DNA of 64,000 nucleotides from Portulaca oleracea (GCA_029582165.1 CM055877.1:42733749-42797748); one strand, 5' to 3'. Shown: positions 16,345 through 33,294, counted from the stretch's first letter. Notes: a model not told the origin generated them from the letters alone. Numbers and translations: made by a program.

Positions 16345-17090
16345 CTATATATTATAATAGAAATCATTGTGGTTCGCACGAAATAGAGCCATGGAAGTGA
16401 TTGTAGATGATTTGGCCAATTACAACGTAGAAAATAATATTTTGTTTCTATTTTTAATTTTCTTATTTTATATCCGAAATTTATTTTAAAATTAAAAACC
16501 AGAAAGTATTACTAATTCTTGACTACTTTAGACTCTAAATTAAATTATTTTGGTCAAATAATAATAATTATTTTGGTCTTGCATATGATCTATATATTAT
16601 AATAGAAATGTTTGTGGATCCCACGGAATAGAGCCACGGGAGTGATTAAGGAGAATTTGCCAATTACAACGTAGAAAATTATTTTTTTTTTCCAAATTTT
16701 CTAGTTTTTATTTTCAATCCGGAAAATATTTTAAAATTAAAAACCAGAAAATATCACTAATACTTGACTGCTTTGGAGTCTGAATTAAATTATTTTGGTG
16801 TAAATAATAGTAATTATTTTAGTGTTGACTATAATAATAATAATAATCTGTATATTATAATAGAAATCATTGTGAGTCCCACGAAATAGAGCCATGGGAG
16901 AGATTGTAGAGGAATTGGCTAATCATAACGCAGAAAAATATTATTTTTTTCTATTTCTTATTTTTTTTATTTTTCATCTGAATTTTATTTTAAAACATAA
17001 AAAACCAGAAAGTATGACTAATACAAAACTACTTTGGACTCTAAATTAAATTATTTTGGTGCAAATAACAGTAATTATTTTAGTGTTGAC

Positions 17091-17134
<44 letters not shown>

Positions 17135-17899
17135 TAATAATAATAATAATCTATATATTATAATAGAAATCATTGTGGGTCCCACGAAATAAAGCCACGG
17201 GAGTGATTGTAGATGATTTGGCCAATTACCACGTAGAAAATTATATTTTTTTCCTATTTCTAATTTTTTTATTTTCTATCCGAATTTTATTTTAAAATTA
17301 AAAACCAGATAATATTACTAATCCTTGACTACTTTGGACTCTGAATTAAATTATTTTGGTACAAATAACAATAATTATTTTGGTCTTGCATATAATCTAT
17401 ATATTATAATAGAAATGTTTGTGGATCCCACGAAATAGAGCCACGGGAGTGATTGTAGCAGAATTTGTCAATTACAACGTAGAAAATTATATTTTTTTCC
17501 AAATTTTCTCTTTTTTATTTTCAATCCGGACAATATTTTAAAGTTAAAATCAGAAAATATCACTAATCCTTAACTGCTTTGAAGTCTGAATTAAATTATT
17601 TCGGTGCAAATAATAGTAATTATTTTATTGTTGACTATAATAATAATAATAATAATCTATATATTATAATAGAAATCATTGTGAGTCCCACGAAATAGAG
17701 CCACGGGAGAGATTATAGAGGAATTGGCTAATCATAACGCAGAAAAATATATTTTTTTTCTATTTTCGATTTTTTTATTTTTCATCCGAATTTTATTTGA
17801 AAACATAAAAACCAGAAAGTATTACTAATAGTTGACTGCTTTGGACTCTAAATTAAAGTATTTTGGTGCAAATAACAGTAATTATTTTAGTGTTGACTA

Positions 17900-17930
<31 letters not shown>

Positions 17931-17931
17931 A

Positions 17932-17966
<35 letters not shown>

Positions 17967-18488
17967 CTATATATTATGGAAATTATTGTGGATCCCACGA
18001 AATAGAGCCACGGGAGTGATTATAGAGAGACTGGTGAATCACAATGTAGAAAATTGTATTTTTTTTTCTATTTTTAATTTTTTTATTTTCTATCCGGATT
18101 TTATTTTAAAATTAAAAACCAGATAGTATCACTAATCCTTGACTGCTTTGGACTCTGAATTAAATTATTTTAATACAAATTACAATAATTATTTTGGTAC
18201 AAATAACAATAATTATTTTGGTACAAAAAACAATAATTATTTGATATTGCCTATAATCTATATATTATAATAGAAATCATTGTGAGTCCCACGAAATAGA
18301 GTCACGGGAGTGATTGTAGGGGAATTGGTTAACGTAGAAAAATATTTTTTTCTATTTTCTATTTTTTATTTTCAATCTAGAATTTATTTTAAAACTAAAA
18401 AACCAGAAAGTATCACTAATTTTTCACTGCTTTGGAGTCTAAATTAAATTATTTTGGTGCAAATAACAGTAATTGTTTAAGTGTTGAC

Positions 18489-18542
<54 letters not shown>

Positions 18543-19283
18543 CTATATATTATAATAGAAATTATTGTGGGTCCCACGAAATAGAGCCACGGGAGAGATT
18601 ATAATGAAACTGGTCAATCACAACGTAGAAAATTATATTTTTTTTTCGCTTTTTATTTTTTTATTTTCTATCAGGATTTTATTTTAAAATTAAAAACCAG
18701 ATAGTATTACTAATCCTTGACTACTTACTCTTAATTAAATTATTTTGGTACAAATAACAATAATTATTTTGGTCTTGCATATAATCTATATATTTTAATA
18801 AATATGTTTGTGGGTCCCACGGAATAGAGCCACGGGAGTGATTGTAGGAGAATTTGCCAATTACAACGTAGAAAATTATATTATTTTCCAAATTTTCTAG
18901 TTTTTATTTTCAATCCGGACAATATTTTAAAATTAAAAACCAGAAAATATCACTAATACTTGATCGCTTGAGTGAATTAAATTATTTTGGTGCAAATAAT
19001 AGTAATTATTTTAGTGTTGACTATAATAATAATAATAATAATCTATCTATTATAATAGAAATCATTGTGAGTCCTACGAAATAGAGCCATGGGAGAGATT
19101 GTAGAGGAATTAGCTAATCATAACGCAGAAAAATATAATTTTTTCTATTTTCGATTTTTTTATTTTTCATCCGAATTTTATTTCAAAACATAAAAAACCA
19201 GAAAGTATCACTAATACTTGACTGCTTTGGACTCTAAATTAAAGTATTTTGGTGCAAATAACAGTAATTATTTTAGTGTTGTC

Positions 19284-19322
<39 letters not shown>

Positions 19323-20064
19323 CTATATATTATAATAGAAATCATTGTGGTTATACGTAAATAGAGCCATGGAAGTGATTGTAGATGATTTGGCCAATTA
19401 CAACGTAGAAAATAATATTTTGTTTCTATTTTTAATTTTCTTATTTTATATCCGGAATTTATTTTAAAATTAAAAACCAGAAAGTATTACTAATTCTTGA
19501 CTACTTTAGACTCTAAATTAAATTATTTTGGTCAAATAATAATAATTATTTTGGCCTTGCATATGATCTATATGTTATAATAGAAATGTTTGTGGATCCC
19601 ACGGAATAGAGCCACGGAAGTAATTGTATGAGAATTTGCCAACTGCAACGTAGAAAATTATTTTTTTCCAAATTTTCTTTTTTTAATTTTCAATCCGGAC
19701 AATATTTTAAATTTAAAATCAGAAAATATCACTAATACTTGACTGCTTTGAAGTCTGAATTAAATTATTTTGGTGTAAATAATAGTAATTATTTTAGTGT
19801 TGACTATAATAATAATAATAATCTGTATATTATAATAGAAATCATTGTGAGTCCCACGAAATAGAGCCATGGGAGAGATTGTAGAGGAATTGGCTAATCA
19901 TAACGCAGAAAAATATTATTTTTTTCTATTTCTTATTTTTTTTATTTTTCATCCGAATTTTATTTTAAAACATAAAAACCAGAAATTATCACTAATATTT
20001 AACTACTTTGGACTCTAAATTAAATTATTTTGGTGCAAATAACAGTAATTATTTTAGTGTTGAC

Positions 20065-20117
<53 letters not shown>

Positions 20118-20881
20118 AAATAATAATAATAATAATCTATATATTATAAAAGAAATCATTGTGGGTCCCACGAAATAAAGCCACGGGAGTGATTGTAGAT
20201 GATTTGGCCAATTACCACGTAGAAAATTATATTTTTTTCCTATTTCTAATTTTTTTATTTTCTATCCGGATTTTATTTTAAAATTAAAAACCAGATAATA
20301 TTACTAATCCTTGACTACTTTGGACTCTGAATTAAATTATTTTGGTACAAATAACAATAATTACTTTGGTCTTGCATATAATCTATATATTATAATAGAA
20401 ATGTTTGTGGATCCCACGAAATAGAGCCACGGGAGTGATTGTAGGAGAATTTGCCAATTACAACGTAGAAAATTATATTTTTTTTTCCAAATTTTCTCTT
20501 TTTTATTTTCAATCCGGACAATATTTTAAAGTTAAAATCAGAAAATATCACTAATCCTTAACTGCTTTGAAGTCTGAATTAAATTATTTCGGTGCAAATA
20601 ATAGTAATTATTTTAGTGTTGACTATAATAATAATAATAATAATAATCTATATATTATAATAGAAATCATTGTGAGTTCCACGAAATAGAGCCACGGGAG
20701 AGATTATAGAGGAATTGGCTAATCATAATTGAAAAATATATTTTTTCTATTTTCGATTTTTATTTTTCATCCGAATTTTATTTGAAAACAAAAAACCAGA
20801 AAGTATCACCAATACTTGACTGCTTTGGACTCTAAATTAAAGTATTTTGGTGCAAATAACAGTAATTATTTTAGTGTTGAC

Positions 20882-20882
<1 letters not shown>

Positions 20883-20956
<74 letters not shown>
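20883..20956 (+). repeat. (AAT)n microsatellite tract
   Basis: An uninterrupted run of about 24 AAT units within a satellite monomer. The equivalent tract in the next higher-order copies has an AAC interruption (about 24363-24417) or is of different length (27825-27889), so the tract length varies faster than its flanks. Confidence 0.95.
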
Positions 20957-21483
20957 CTATATATTATAATAGAAATTATTGTGGGTCCAACGAAATAGAG
21001 TCACGGGAGTGATTATAGAGAGACTGGTCAATCACAATGTAGAAAATTATATTTTTTTTCTATTTTTAATTTTTTTATTTTCTATCCGGATTTTATTTTA
21101 AAATTAAAAACCAGATAGTATCACTAATCTTTGACTGCTTTGGACTCTGAATTAAATTATTTTAGTACAAATAACAATAATTATTTTGGTACAAATAACA
21201 ATAATTATTTGATATTGCCTATAATCTATATTTTATAATAGAAATCATTGTGAGTCCCATGAAATAGAGTCACGGGAGTGATTGTAGAGGAATTGGTCAA
21301 TCATAACGTAGAAAATTATTTTTTTTCTATTTTCTATTTTTATTTTGAATCGAGATTTTATTTAAAAACTAAAAAACCAGAAAGTATCACTAATTCTTCA
21401 TTGCTTTGGAGTCTAAATTAATTTATTTTGGTGCAAATAACAGTAATTGTTTTAGTGTTGACTATAATATTAATAATAATAAT

Positions 21484-21516
<33 letters not shown>

Positions 21517-21974
21517 CTATATATTATAATAGAAATTATTGTGGGTCCCACGAAATAGAGCCACGGGAGTGATTATATGGAAACTGGTCAATCACAATGT
21601 AGAAAATTAAAAAACCAGATAGTATCACTTATCCTTGACTGCTTTGGACTCTGAATTAAATTATTTTGGTACAAATAACAATAATTATTTTGGTACAAAT
21701 AACAATAATTATTTTGGTATTGCCTATAATCTATATATTATAATAGAAATCATTGTGGGTCCCACGAAATAGAATCACGGAAGTAATTGTAGGAGAATTG
21801 GTCAATCATAACGCAGAAAATTATTATTTTTTTCTATTTTCTATTTTTTATTTTCAATCGAGATTTTATTTTAAAACAAAAAACCAGAAAGTGTCACTAA
21901 TTCTTCACTGCTTTAGAATCTAAATTAAATTATTTTGGCAATAATAACCGTAATTATTTTAGTGTAAACTAATC

Positions 21975-22017
<43 letters not shown>

Positions 22018-22765
22018 CTATATATTATAATAGAAATCATTGTGGTTCGCAGGAAATAGAGCCATGGAATTGATTGTAGATGATTTGGTCAATTACAACG
22101 TAGAAAATAATATTTTGTTTCTATTTTTAATTTTCTTATTTTCTATCCGGATTTTATTTTAAAATTAAAAACCAGATAGTATTACTAATCCTTGACTACT
22201 TTGGACTAAGAATTAAATTATTTTGGAACAAATAACAATAATTATTTTGGTCTTGCATATGATCTATATATTATAATAGAAATGTTTGTGGGTCCCACGG
22301 AATAGAGCCACGGGAGTGATTGTAGGAGAATTTGCCAATTACAACGTAGAAAATTATATTATTTTCCAAATTTTCTAGTTTTTATTTTCAATCCGGACAA
22401 TATTTTAAAATTAAAAACCAGAAAATATCACTAATACTTGACTGCTTTGGAGTCTGAATTAAATTATTTTGGTGCAAATAATAGTAATTATTTTAGTGTT
22501 GACTATAATAATAATAATAATAATCTATCTATTATAATAGAAATCATTGTGAGTCCTACGAAATAGAGCCATGGGAGAGATTGTAGAGGAATTAGCTAAT
22601 CATAACGCAGAAAAATATAATTTTTTCTATTTTCGATTTTTTTATTTTTCATCCGAATTTTATTTCAAAACATAAAAAACCAGAAAGTATCACTAATACT
22701 TGACTGCTTTGGACTCTAAATTAAAGTATTTTGGTGCAAATAACAGTAATTATTTTAGTGTTGTC

Positions 22766-22801
<36 letters not shown>

Positions 22802-23542
22802 CTATATATTATAATAGAAATCATTGTGGTTCGCACGAAATAGAGCCATGGAAGTGATTGTAGATGATTTGGCCAATTACAACGTAGAAAATAATATTTT
22901 GTTTCTATTTTTAATTTTCTTATTTTATATCCGGAATTTATTTTAAAATTAAAAACCAGAAAGTATTACTAATTCTTGACTACTTTAGACTCTAAATTAA
23001 ATTATTTTGGTCAAATAATAATAATTATTTTGGTCTTGCATATGATCTATATGTTATAATAGAAATGTTTGTGGATCCCACGGAATAGAGCCACGGAAGT
23101 AATTGTATGAGAATTTGCCAACTGCAACGTAGAAAATTATTTTTTTCCAAATTTTCTATTTTTAATTTTCAATCCGGACAATATTTTAAATTTAAAATCA
23201 GAAAATATCACTAATACTTGACTGCTTTGGAGTCTGAATTAAATTATTTTGGTGTAAATAATAGTAATTATTTTAGTGTTGACTATAATAATAATAATAA
23301 TCTGTATCTTATAATAGAAATCATTGTGAGTCCCACGAAATAGAGCCATGGGAGAGATTGTAGAGGAATTGGCTAATCATAACGCAGAAAAATATTATTT
23401 TTTTCTATTTCTTATTTTTTTATTTTTCATCCGAATTTTATTTTAAAACATAAAAACCAGAAAGTATCACTAATATTTAACTACTTTGGACTCTAAATTA
23501 AATTATTTTGGTGCAAATAACAGTAATTATTTTAGTGTTGAC

Positions 23543-23601
<59 letters not shown>

Positions 23602-24361
23602 AAATAATAATAATAATAATCTATATATTATAAAAGAAATCATTGTGGGTCCCACGAAATAAAGCCACGGGAGTGATTGTAGATGATTTGGCAAATTACC
23701 ACGTAGAAAATTATATTTTTTTCCTATTTCTATTTTTTTTATTTTCTATCCGGATTTTATTTTAAAATTAAAAACCAGATAATATTACTAATCCTTGACT
23801 ACTTTGGACTCTGAATTAAATTATTTTGGTACAAATAACAATTCTTACTTTGTTCTTGCATATAATCTATATATTATAATAGAAATGTTTGTGGATCCCA
23901 CGAAATAGAGCCACGGAGTGATTGTAGGAGAATTTGCAATTACAACGTAGAAAATTATATTTTTTTCCAAATTTTCTTTTTTATTTTCAATCCGGACAAT
24001 ATTTTAAAGTTAAAATCAGAAAATATCACTAATCCTACGCTTTGAAGTCTGAATTAAATTATTTCGGTGCAAATAATAGTAATTATTTTAGTGTTGACTA
24101 TAATAATAATAATAATAATAATCTATATATTATAATAGAAATCATTGTGAGTTCCACGAAATAGAGCCACGGGAGAGATTATAGAGGAATTGGCTAATCA
24201 TAACGCAGAAAAATATATTTTTTTCTATTTTCGATTTTTTTATTTTTCATCCGAATTTTATTTGAAAACAAAAAACCAGAAAGTATCACCAATACTTGAC
24301 TGCTTTGGACTCTAAATTAAAGTATTTTGGTGCAAATAACAGTAATTATTTTAGTGTTGAC

Positions 24362-24414
<53 letters not shown>

Positions 24415-25433
24415 TAATCTATATATTATAATAGAAATTATTGTGGGTCCAACGAAATAGAGTCACGGGAGTGATTATAGAGAGACTGGTCAATCACAAT
24501 GTAGAAAATTATATTTTTTTTCTATTTTTAATTTTTTTATTTTCTATCCGGATTTTATTTTAAAATTAAAAACCAGATAGTATCACTAATCTTTGACTGC
24601 TTTGGACTCTGAATTAAATTATTTTAGTACAAATAACAATAATTATTTTGGTACAAATAACAATAATTATTTGATATTGCCTATAATCTATATTTTATAA
24701 TAGAAATCATTGTGAGTCCCATGAAATAGAGTCACGGGAGTGATTGTAGAGGAATTGGTCAATCATAACGTAGAAAATTATTTTTTTTCTATTTTCTATT
24801 TTTATTTTGAATCGAGATTTTATTTAAAAACTAAAAAACCAGAAAGTATCACTAATTCTTCATTGCTTTGGAGTCTAAATTAATTTATTTTGGTGCAAAT
24901 AACAGTAATTGTTTTAGTGTTGACTATAATATTAATAATAATAATTATAATAATAATAATAATAATAATAATAATCTATATATTATAATAGAAATTATTG
25001 TGGGTCCCACGAAATAGAGCCACGGGAGTGATTATATGGAAACTGGTCAATCACAATGTAGAAAATTAAAAAACCAGATAGTATCACTTATCCTTGACTG
25101 CTTTGGACTCTGAATTAAATTATTTTGGTACAAATAACAATAATTATTTTGGTACAAATAACAATAATTATTTTGGTATTGCCTATAATCTATATATTAT
25201 AATAGAAATCATTGTGGGTCCCACGAAATAGAATCACGGAAGTAATTGTAGGAGAATTGGTCAATCATAACGCAGAAAATTATTATTTTTTTCTATTTTC
25301 TATTTTTTATTTTCAATCGAGATTTTATTTTAAAACAAAAAACCAGAAAGTGTCACTAATTCTTCACTGCTTTAGAATCTAAATTAAATTATTTTGGCAA
25401 TAATAACCGTAATTATTTTAGTGTAAACTAATC

Positions 25434-25464
<31 letters not shown>

Positions 25465-26212
25465 CTATATATTATAATAGAAATCATTGTGGTTCGCAGG
25501 AAATAGAGCCATGGAATTGATTGTAGATGATTTGGTCAATTACAACGTAGAAAATAATATTTTGTTTCTATTTTTAATTTTCTTATTTTCTATCCGGATT
25601 TTATTTTAAAATTAAAAACCAGATAGTATTACTAATCCTTGACTACTTTGGACTAAGAATTAAATTATTTTGGAACAAATAACAATAATTATTTTGGTCT
25701 TGCATATGATCTATATATTATAATAGAAATGTTTGTGGATCCCACGGAATAGAGCCACGGGAGTGATTGTAGGAGAATTTGCCAATTACAACGTAGAAAA
25801 TTATATTATTTTCCAAATTTTCTAGTTTTTATTTTCAATCCGGACAATATTTTAAAATTAAAAACCAGAAAATATCACTAATACTTGACTGCTTTGGAGT
25901 CTGAATTAAATTATTTTGGTGCAAATAATAGTAATTATTTTAGTGTTGACTATAATAATAATAATAATAATCTATCTATTATAATAGAAATCATTGTGAG
26001 TCCTACGAAATAGAGCCATGGGAGAGATTGTAGAGGAATTAGCTAATCATAACGCAGAAAAATATAATTTTTTCTATTTTCGATTTTTTTATTTTTCATC
26101 CGAATTTTATTTCAAAACATAAAAAACCAGAAAGTATCACTAATACTTGACTGCTTTGGACTCTAAATTAAAGTATTTTGGTGCAAATAACAGTAATTAT
26201 TTTAGTGTTGTC

Positions 26213-26254
<42 letters not shown>

Positions 26255-26995
26255 CTATATATTATAATAGAAATCATTGTGGTTCGCACGAAATAGAGCC
26301 ATGGAAGTGATTGTAGATGATTTGGCCAATTACAACGTAGAAAATAATATTTTGTTTCTATTTTTAATTTTCTTATTTTATATCCGGAATTTATTTTAAA
26401 ATTAAAAACCAGAAAGTATTACTAATTCTTGACTACTTTAGACTCTAAATTAAATTATTTTGGTCAAATAATAATAATTATTTTGGTCTTGCATATGATC
26501 TATATGTTATAATAGAAATGTTTGTGGATCCCACGGAATAGAGCCACGGAAGTAATTGTATGAGAATTTGCCAACTGCAACGTAGAAAATTATTTTTTTC
26601 CAAATTTTCTATTTTTAATTTTCAATCCGGACAATATTTTAAATTTAAAATCAGAAAATATCACTAATACTTGACTGCTTTGGAGTCTGAATTAAATTAT
26701 TTTGGTGTAAATAATAGTAATTATTTTAGTGTTGACTATAATAATAATAATAATCTGTATATTATAATAGAAATCATTGTGAGTCCCACGAAATAGAGCC
26801 ATGGGAGAGATTGTAGAGGAATTGGCTAATCATAACGCAGAAAAATATTATTTTTTTCTATTTCTTATTTTTTTATTTTTCATCCGAATTTTATTTTAAA
26901 ACATAAAAACCAGAAAGTATCACTAATATTTAACTACTTTGGACTCTAAATTAAATTATTTTGGTGCAAATAACAGTAATTATTTTAGTGTTGAC

Positions 26996-27051
<56 letters not shown>

Positions 27052-27823
27052 AAATAATAATAATAATAATCTATATATTATAAAAGAAATCATTGTGGGT
27101 CCCACGAAATAAAGCCACGGGAGTGATTGTAGATGATTTGGCCAATTACCACGTAGAAAATTATATTTTTTTCCTATTTCTAATTTTTTTATTTTCTATC
27201 CGGATTTTATTTTAAAATTAAAAACCAGATAATATTACTAATCCTTGACTACTTTGGACTCTGAATTAAATTATTTTGGTACAAATAACAATAATTACTT
27301 TGGTCTTGCATATAATCTATATATTATAATAGAAATGTTTGTGGATCCCACGAAATAGAGCCACGGGAGTGATTGTAGGAGAATTTGCCAATTACAACGT
27401 AGAAAATTATATTTTTTTTTCCAAATTTTCTCTTTTTTATTTTCAATCCGGACAATATTTTAAAGTTAAAATCAGAAAATATCACTAATCCTTAATTGCT
27501 TTGAAGTCTGAATTAAATTATTTCGGTGCAAATAATAGTAATTATTTTAGTGTTGAATATAATAATAATAATAATAATAATAATCTATATATTATAATAG
27601 AAATCATTGTGAGTTCCACGAAATAGAGCCACGGGAGAGATTATAGAGGAATTGGCTAATCATAACGCAGAAAAATATATTTTTTTCTATTTTCGATTTT
27701 TTTATTTTTCATCCGAATTTTATTTGAAAACAAAAAACCAGAAAGTATCACCAATACTTGACTGCTTTGGACTCTAAATTAAAGTATTTTGGTGCAAATA
27801 ACAGTAATTATTTTAGTGTTGAC

Positions 27824-27824
<1 letters not shown>

Positions 27825-27889
<65 letters not shown>
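27825..27889 (+). repeat. (AAT)n microsatellite tract
   Basis: About 21 uninterrupted AAT units at the start of the third copy of the 3.47-kb higher-order repeat; homologous position to 20883-20956. Confidence 0.94.
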
Positions 27890-28413
27890 CTATATATTAT
27901 AATAGAAATTATTGTGGGTTCAACGAAATAGAGTCACGGGAGTGATTATAGAGAGACTGGTCAATCACAATGTAGAAAATTATATTTTTTTTCTATTTTT
28001 AATTTTTTTATTTTCTATCCGAATTTTATTTTAAAATTAAAAACCAGATAGTATCACTAATCTTTGATCGCTGGACTCGAATTAAATTATTTTAGTACAA
28101 ATAACAATAATTATTTTGGTACAAATAACAATAATTATTTGATATTGCCTATAATCTATATTTTATAATAGAAATCATTGTGAGTCCCATGAAATAGAGT
28201 CACGGGAGTGATTGTAGAGGAATTGGTCAATCATAACGTAGAAAATTATTTTTTTTCTATTTTCTATTTTTATTTTGAATCGAGATTTTATTTAAAAACT
28301 AAAAAACCAGAAAGTATCACTAATTCTTCATTGCTTTGGAGTCTAAATTAATTTATTTTGGTGCAAATAACAGTAATTGTTTTAGTGTTGACTATAATAT
28401 TAATAATAATAAT

Positions 28414-28452
<39 letters not shown>

Positions 28453-28910
28453 CTATATATTATAATAGAAATTATTGTGGGTCCCACGAAATAGAGCCAC
28501 GGGAGTGATTATATGGAAACTGGTCAATCACAATGTAGAAAATTAAAAAACCAGATAGTATCACTTATCCTTGACTGCTTTGGACTCTGAATTAAATTAT
28601 TTTGGTACAAATAACAATAATTATTTTGGTTCAAATAACAATAATTATTTTGGTATTGCCTATAATCTATATATTATAATAGAAATCATTGTGGGTCCCA
28701 CGAAATAGAATCACGGAAGTAATTGTAGGAGAATTGGTCAATCATAACGCAGAAAATTATTATTTTTTTCTATTTTCTATTTTTTATTTTCAATCGAGAT
28801 TTTATTTTAAAACAAAAAACCAGAAAGTGTCACTAATTCTTCACTGCTTTAGAATCTAAATTAAATTATTTTGGAAATAATAACCGTAATTATTTTAGTG
28901 TAAACTAATC

Positions 28911-28962
<52 letters not shown>

Positions 28963-29721
28963 CTATATATTATAATAGAAATCATTGTGGTTCGCAGGAA
29001 ATAGAGCCATGGAATTGATTGTAGATGATTTGGTCAATTACAACGTAGAAAATAATATTTTGTTTCTATTTTTAATTTTCTTATTTTCTATCCGGATTTT
29101 ATTTTAAAATTAAAACCAGATAGTATTACTAATCCTTGACTACTTTGGACTAAGAATTAAATTATTTTGGAACAAATAACAATAATTATTTTGGTCTTGC
29201 ATATGATCTATATATTATAATAGAAATGTTTGTGGATCCCATGGAATAGAGCCACGGGAGTGATTAAGAAGAATTTGCCAATTACAACGTAGAAAATTAT
29301 TTTTTTTTTCAAATTTTCAAATTTTTATTTTCAATCCGGAAAATATTTTAAAATTAAAAACCAGAAAATATCACTAATACTTGACTGCTTTGGAGTCTGA
29401 ATTAAATTATTTTGGTACAAATAACAATAATTATTTTGGTACAAATAACAATAATTATTTTGGTATTGCCTATAATCTATATATTATAATAGAAATCATT
29501 GTGGGTCCCACGAAATAGAATCACGGAAGTGATAGTAGGAGAATTGGTCAATCATAACGCAGAAAATTATTTTTTTTTCTATTTTCTATTTTTTATTTTC
29601 AATCGAGATTTTATTTTAAAACTAAAAAAACCAGAAAGTGTCACTAATTATTCATTGCTTTAGAATCTAAATTAAATTATTTTGGCACAAATAACCGTAA
29701 TTATTTTAGTGTTAACTAATC

Positions 29722-29761
<40 letters not shown>

Positions 29762-30504
29762 CTATATATTATAATAGAAATCATTGTGGTTCGCACGAAA
29801 TAGAGCCATGGAAGTGATTGTAGATGATTTGGCCAATTACAACGTAGAAAATAATATTTTGTTTCTATTTTTAATTTTCTTATTTTATATCCGGAATTTA
29901 TTTTAAAATTAAAAACCAGAAAGTATTACTAATTCTTGACTACTTTAGACTCTAAATTAAATTATTTTGGTCAAATAATAATAATTATTTTGGTCTTGTA
30001 TATGATCTATATATTATAATAGAAATGTTTGTGGATCCCACGGAATAGTGCCACGGGAGTGATTAAGGAGAATTTGCCAATTACAACGTAGAAAATTATT
30101 TTTTTTTCCAAATTTTCTAGTTTTTATTTTCAATCCGGAAAATATTTTAAAATTAAAAACCAGAAAATATCACTAATACTTGACTGCTTTGGAGTCTGAA
30201 TTAAATTATTTTGGTGTAAATAATAGTAATTATTTTAGTGTTGACTATAATAATAATAATAATCTGTATATTATAATAGAAATCATTGTGAGTCCCACGA
30301 AATAGAGCCATGGGAGAGATTGTAGAGGAATTAGCTAATCATAACGCAGAAAAATATAATTTTTTCTATTTTCGATTTTTTTATTTTTCATCCGAATTTT
30401 ATTTCAAAACATAAAAAACCAGAAAGTATCACTAATACTTGACTGCTTTGGACTCTAAATTAAAGTATTTTGGTGCAAATAACAGTAATTATTTTAGTGT
30501 TGTC

Positions 30505-30543
<39 letters not shown>

Positions 30544-31289
30544 CTATATATTATAATAGAAATCATTGTGGTTCGCACGAAATAGAGCCATGGAAGTGAT
30601 TGTAGATGATTTGGCCAATTACAACGTAGAAAATAATATTTTGTTTCTATTTTTAATTTTCTTATTTTATATCCGGAATTTATTTTAAAATTAAAAACCA
30701 GAAAGTATTACTAATTCTTGACTACTTTAGACTCTAAATTAAATTATTTTGGTCAAATAATAATAATTATTTTGGTCTTGCATATGATCTATATATTATA
30801 ATAGAAATGTTTGTGGATCCCACGGAATAGAGCCACGGGAGTGATTGTAGCAGAATTTGTCAATTACAACGTAGAAAATTATATTTTTTTCCAAATTTTC
30901 TCTTTTTTATTTTCAATCCGGACAATATTTTAAAGTTAAAATCAGAAAATATCACTAATCCTTAACTGCTTTGAAGTCTGAATTAAATTATTTCGGTGCA
31001 AATAATAGTAATTATTTTAGTGTTGACTATAATAATAATAATAATAATCTATATATTATAATAGAAATCATTGTGAGTCCCACGAAATAGAGCCACGGGA
31101 GAGATTATAGAGGAATTGGCTAATCATAACGCAGAAAAATATATTTTTTTTCTATTTTCGATTTTTTTATTTTTCATCCGAATTTTATTTGAAAACATAA
31201 AAACCAGAAAGTATTACTAATAGTTGACTGCTTTGGACTCTAAATTAAAGTATTTTGGTGCAAATAAAAGTAATTATTTTAGTGTTGAC

Positions 31290-31323
<34 letters not shown>

Positions 31324-31870
31324 GTAATAATAATAATAATAATAATAATCTATATATTATGGAAATTATTGTGGATCCCACGAAATAGAGCCACGGGAGT
31401 GATTATAGAGAGACTGGTGAATCACAATGTAGAAAATTATATTTTTTTTCTATTTTTAATTTTTTTATTTTCTATCCGGATTTTATTTTAAAATTAAAAA
31501 CCAGATAGTATCACTAATCCTTGATTGCTTTGGACTCTGAATTAAATTATTTTAATACAAATTACAATAATTATTTTGGTACAAATAACAATAATTATTT
31601 TGGTACAAAAAACAATAATTATTTGATATTGCCTATAATCTATATATTATAATAGAAATCATTGTGAGTCCCACGAAATAGAGTCACGGGAGTGATTGTA
31701 GGGGAATTGGTTAACGTAGAAAAATATTTTTTTCTATTTTCTATTTTTTATTTTCAATCTAGAATTTATTTTAAAACTAAAAAACCAGAAAGTATCACTA
31801 ATTCTTCACTGCTTTGGAGTCTAAATTAAATTATTTTGGTGCAAATAACAGTAATTGTTTAAGTGTTGAC

Positions 31871-31950
<80 letters not shown>

Positions 31951-33258
31951 TAATAATCTATATATTATAATAGAAATTATTGTGGGTCCCACGAAATAGA
32001 GCCACGGGAGAGATTATAATGAAACTGGTCAATCACAACGTAGAAAATTATATTTTTTTCGCTTTTTATTTTTTTATTTTCTATCCGGATTTTATTTTAA
32101 AATTAAAAACAAGATAGTATTACTAATCCTTGACTACTTACTCTTAATTAAATTATTTTGGTACAAATAACAATAATTATTTTGGTCTTGCATATAATCT
32201 ATATATTTTAATAGAAATGTTTGTGGGTCCCACGGAATAGAGCCATGGGAGTGATTGTAGGAGAATTTGCCAATTACAACGTAGAAAATTATATTATTTT
32301 CCAAATTTTCTAGTTTTTATTTTCAATCCGGACAATATTTTAAAATTAAAAACCAGAAAATATCACTAATACTTGACTGCTTTGGAGTCTGAATTAAATT
32401 ATTTTGGTGCAAATAATAGTAATTATTTTAGTGTTGACTATAATAATAATAATAATAATAATAATCTATCTATTATAATAGAAATCATTGTGAGTCCTAC
32501 GAAATAGAGCCATGGGAGAGATTGTAGAGGAATTAGCTAATCATAACGCAGAAAAATATAATTTTTTCTATTTTCGATTTTTTTATTTTTCATCCGAATT
32601 TTATTTGAAAACATAAAAAACCAGAAAGTATCACTAATACTTGACTGCTTTGGACTCTACATTAAAGTATTTTGGTGCAAATAACAGTAATTATTTTAGT
32701 GTTGACTATAATAATAATAATAATCATAATAATAATAATAATAATCTATATATTATAATAGAAATTATTGTGGGTCCCACGAAATAGAGCCACGAGAGTG
32801 ATTATAGGGAAACTGGTCACTCACAATGTAGAAAATTATATTTTTTTTATATTTTTAATTTTTTTATTTTCTATCCGTATTTTATTTTAAAATTAAAAAT
32901 CAGATAGTATCACTAATCTTTGACTGCTTTGGACTCTGAATTAAATTATTTTAGTACAAATAACAATAATTATTTTGGTACAAATAACAATAATTATTTG
33001 ATATTGCCTATAATATATATATTATAATAGAAATCATTGTGAGTCCCATGAAATAGAGTCACGGGAGTGATTGTAGAGGAATTGGTCAATCATAACGTAG
33101 AAAATTATTTTTTTCTATTTTCTATTTTTTATTTTGAATCGAGATTTTATTTAAAAACTAAAAAAACCAGAAAGTATCACTAATTCTTCACTGCTTTGGA
33201 GTCTAAATTAATTTATTTTGGTGCAAATAATAGTAATTGTTTTAGTGTTGACTATAAT

Positions 33259-33294
<36 letters not shown>

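Larger units (their letters stand above)
20811..29260 (+). repeat. Higher-order repeat, about 3.47 kb period
   Basis: Two complete blocks and one partial block start at about 20811, 24291 and 27753 (spacings 3480 and 3462 bp). The blocks are almost identical apart from AAT tract lengths and a few clustered differences. The monomer order includes diagnostic variants: CTATATTTTATAATAG, CTATCTATTATAATAG, CTATATGTTATAATAG and GAGTTCCACG. The third block departs near 29260, at the monomer with CCCATGGAATAG. High identity implies recent amplification of the whole block. Confidence 0.78.
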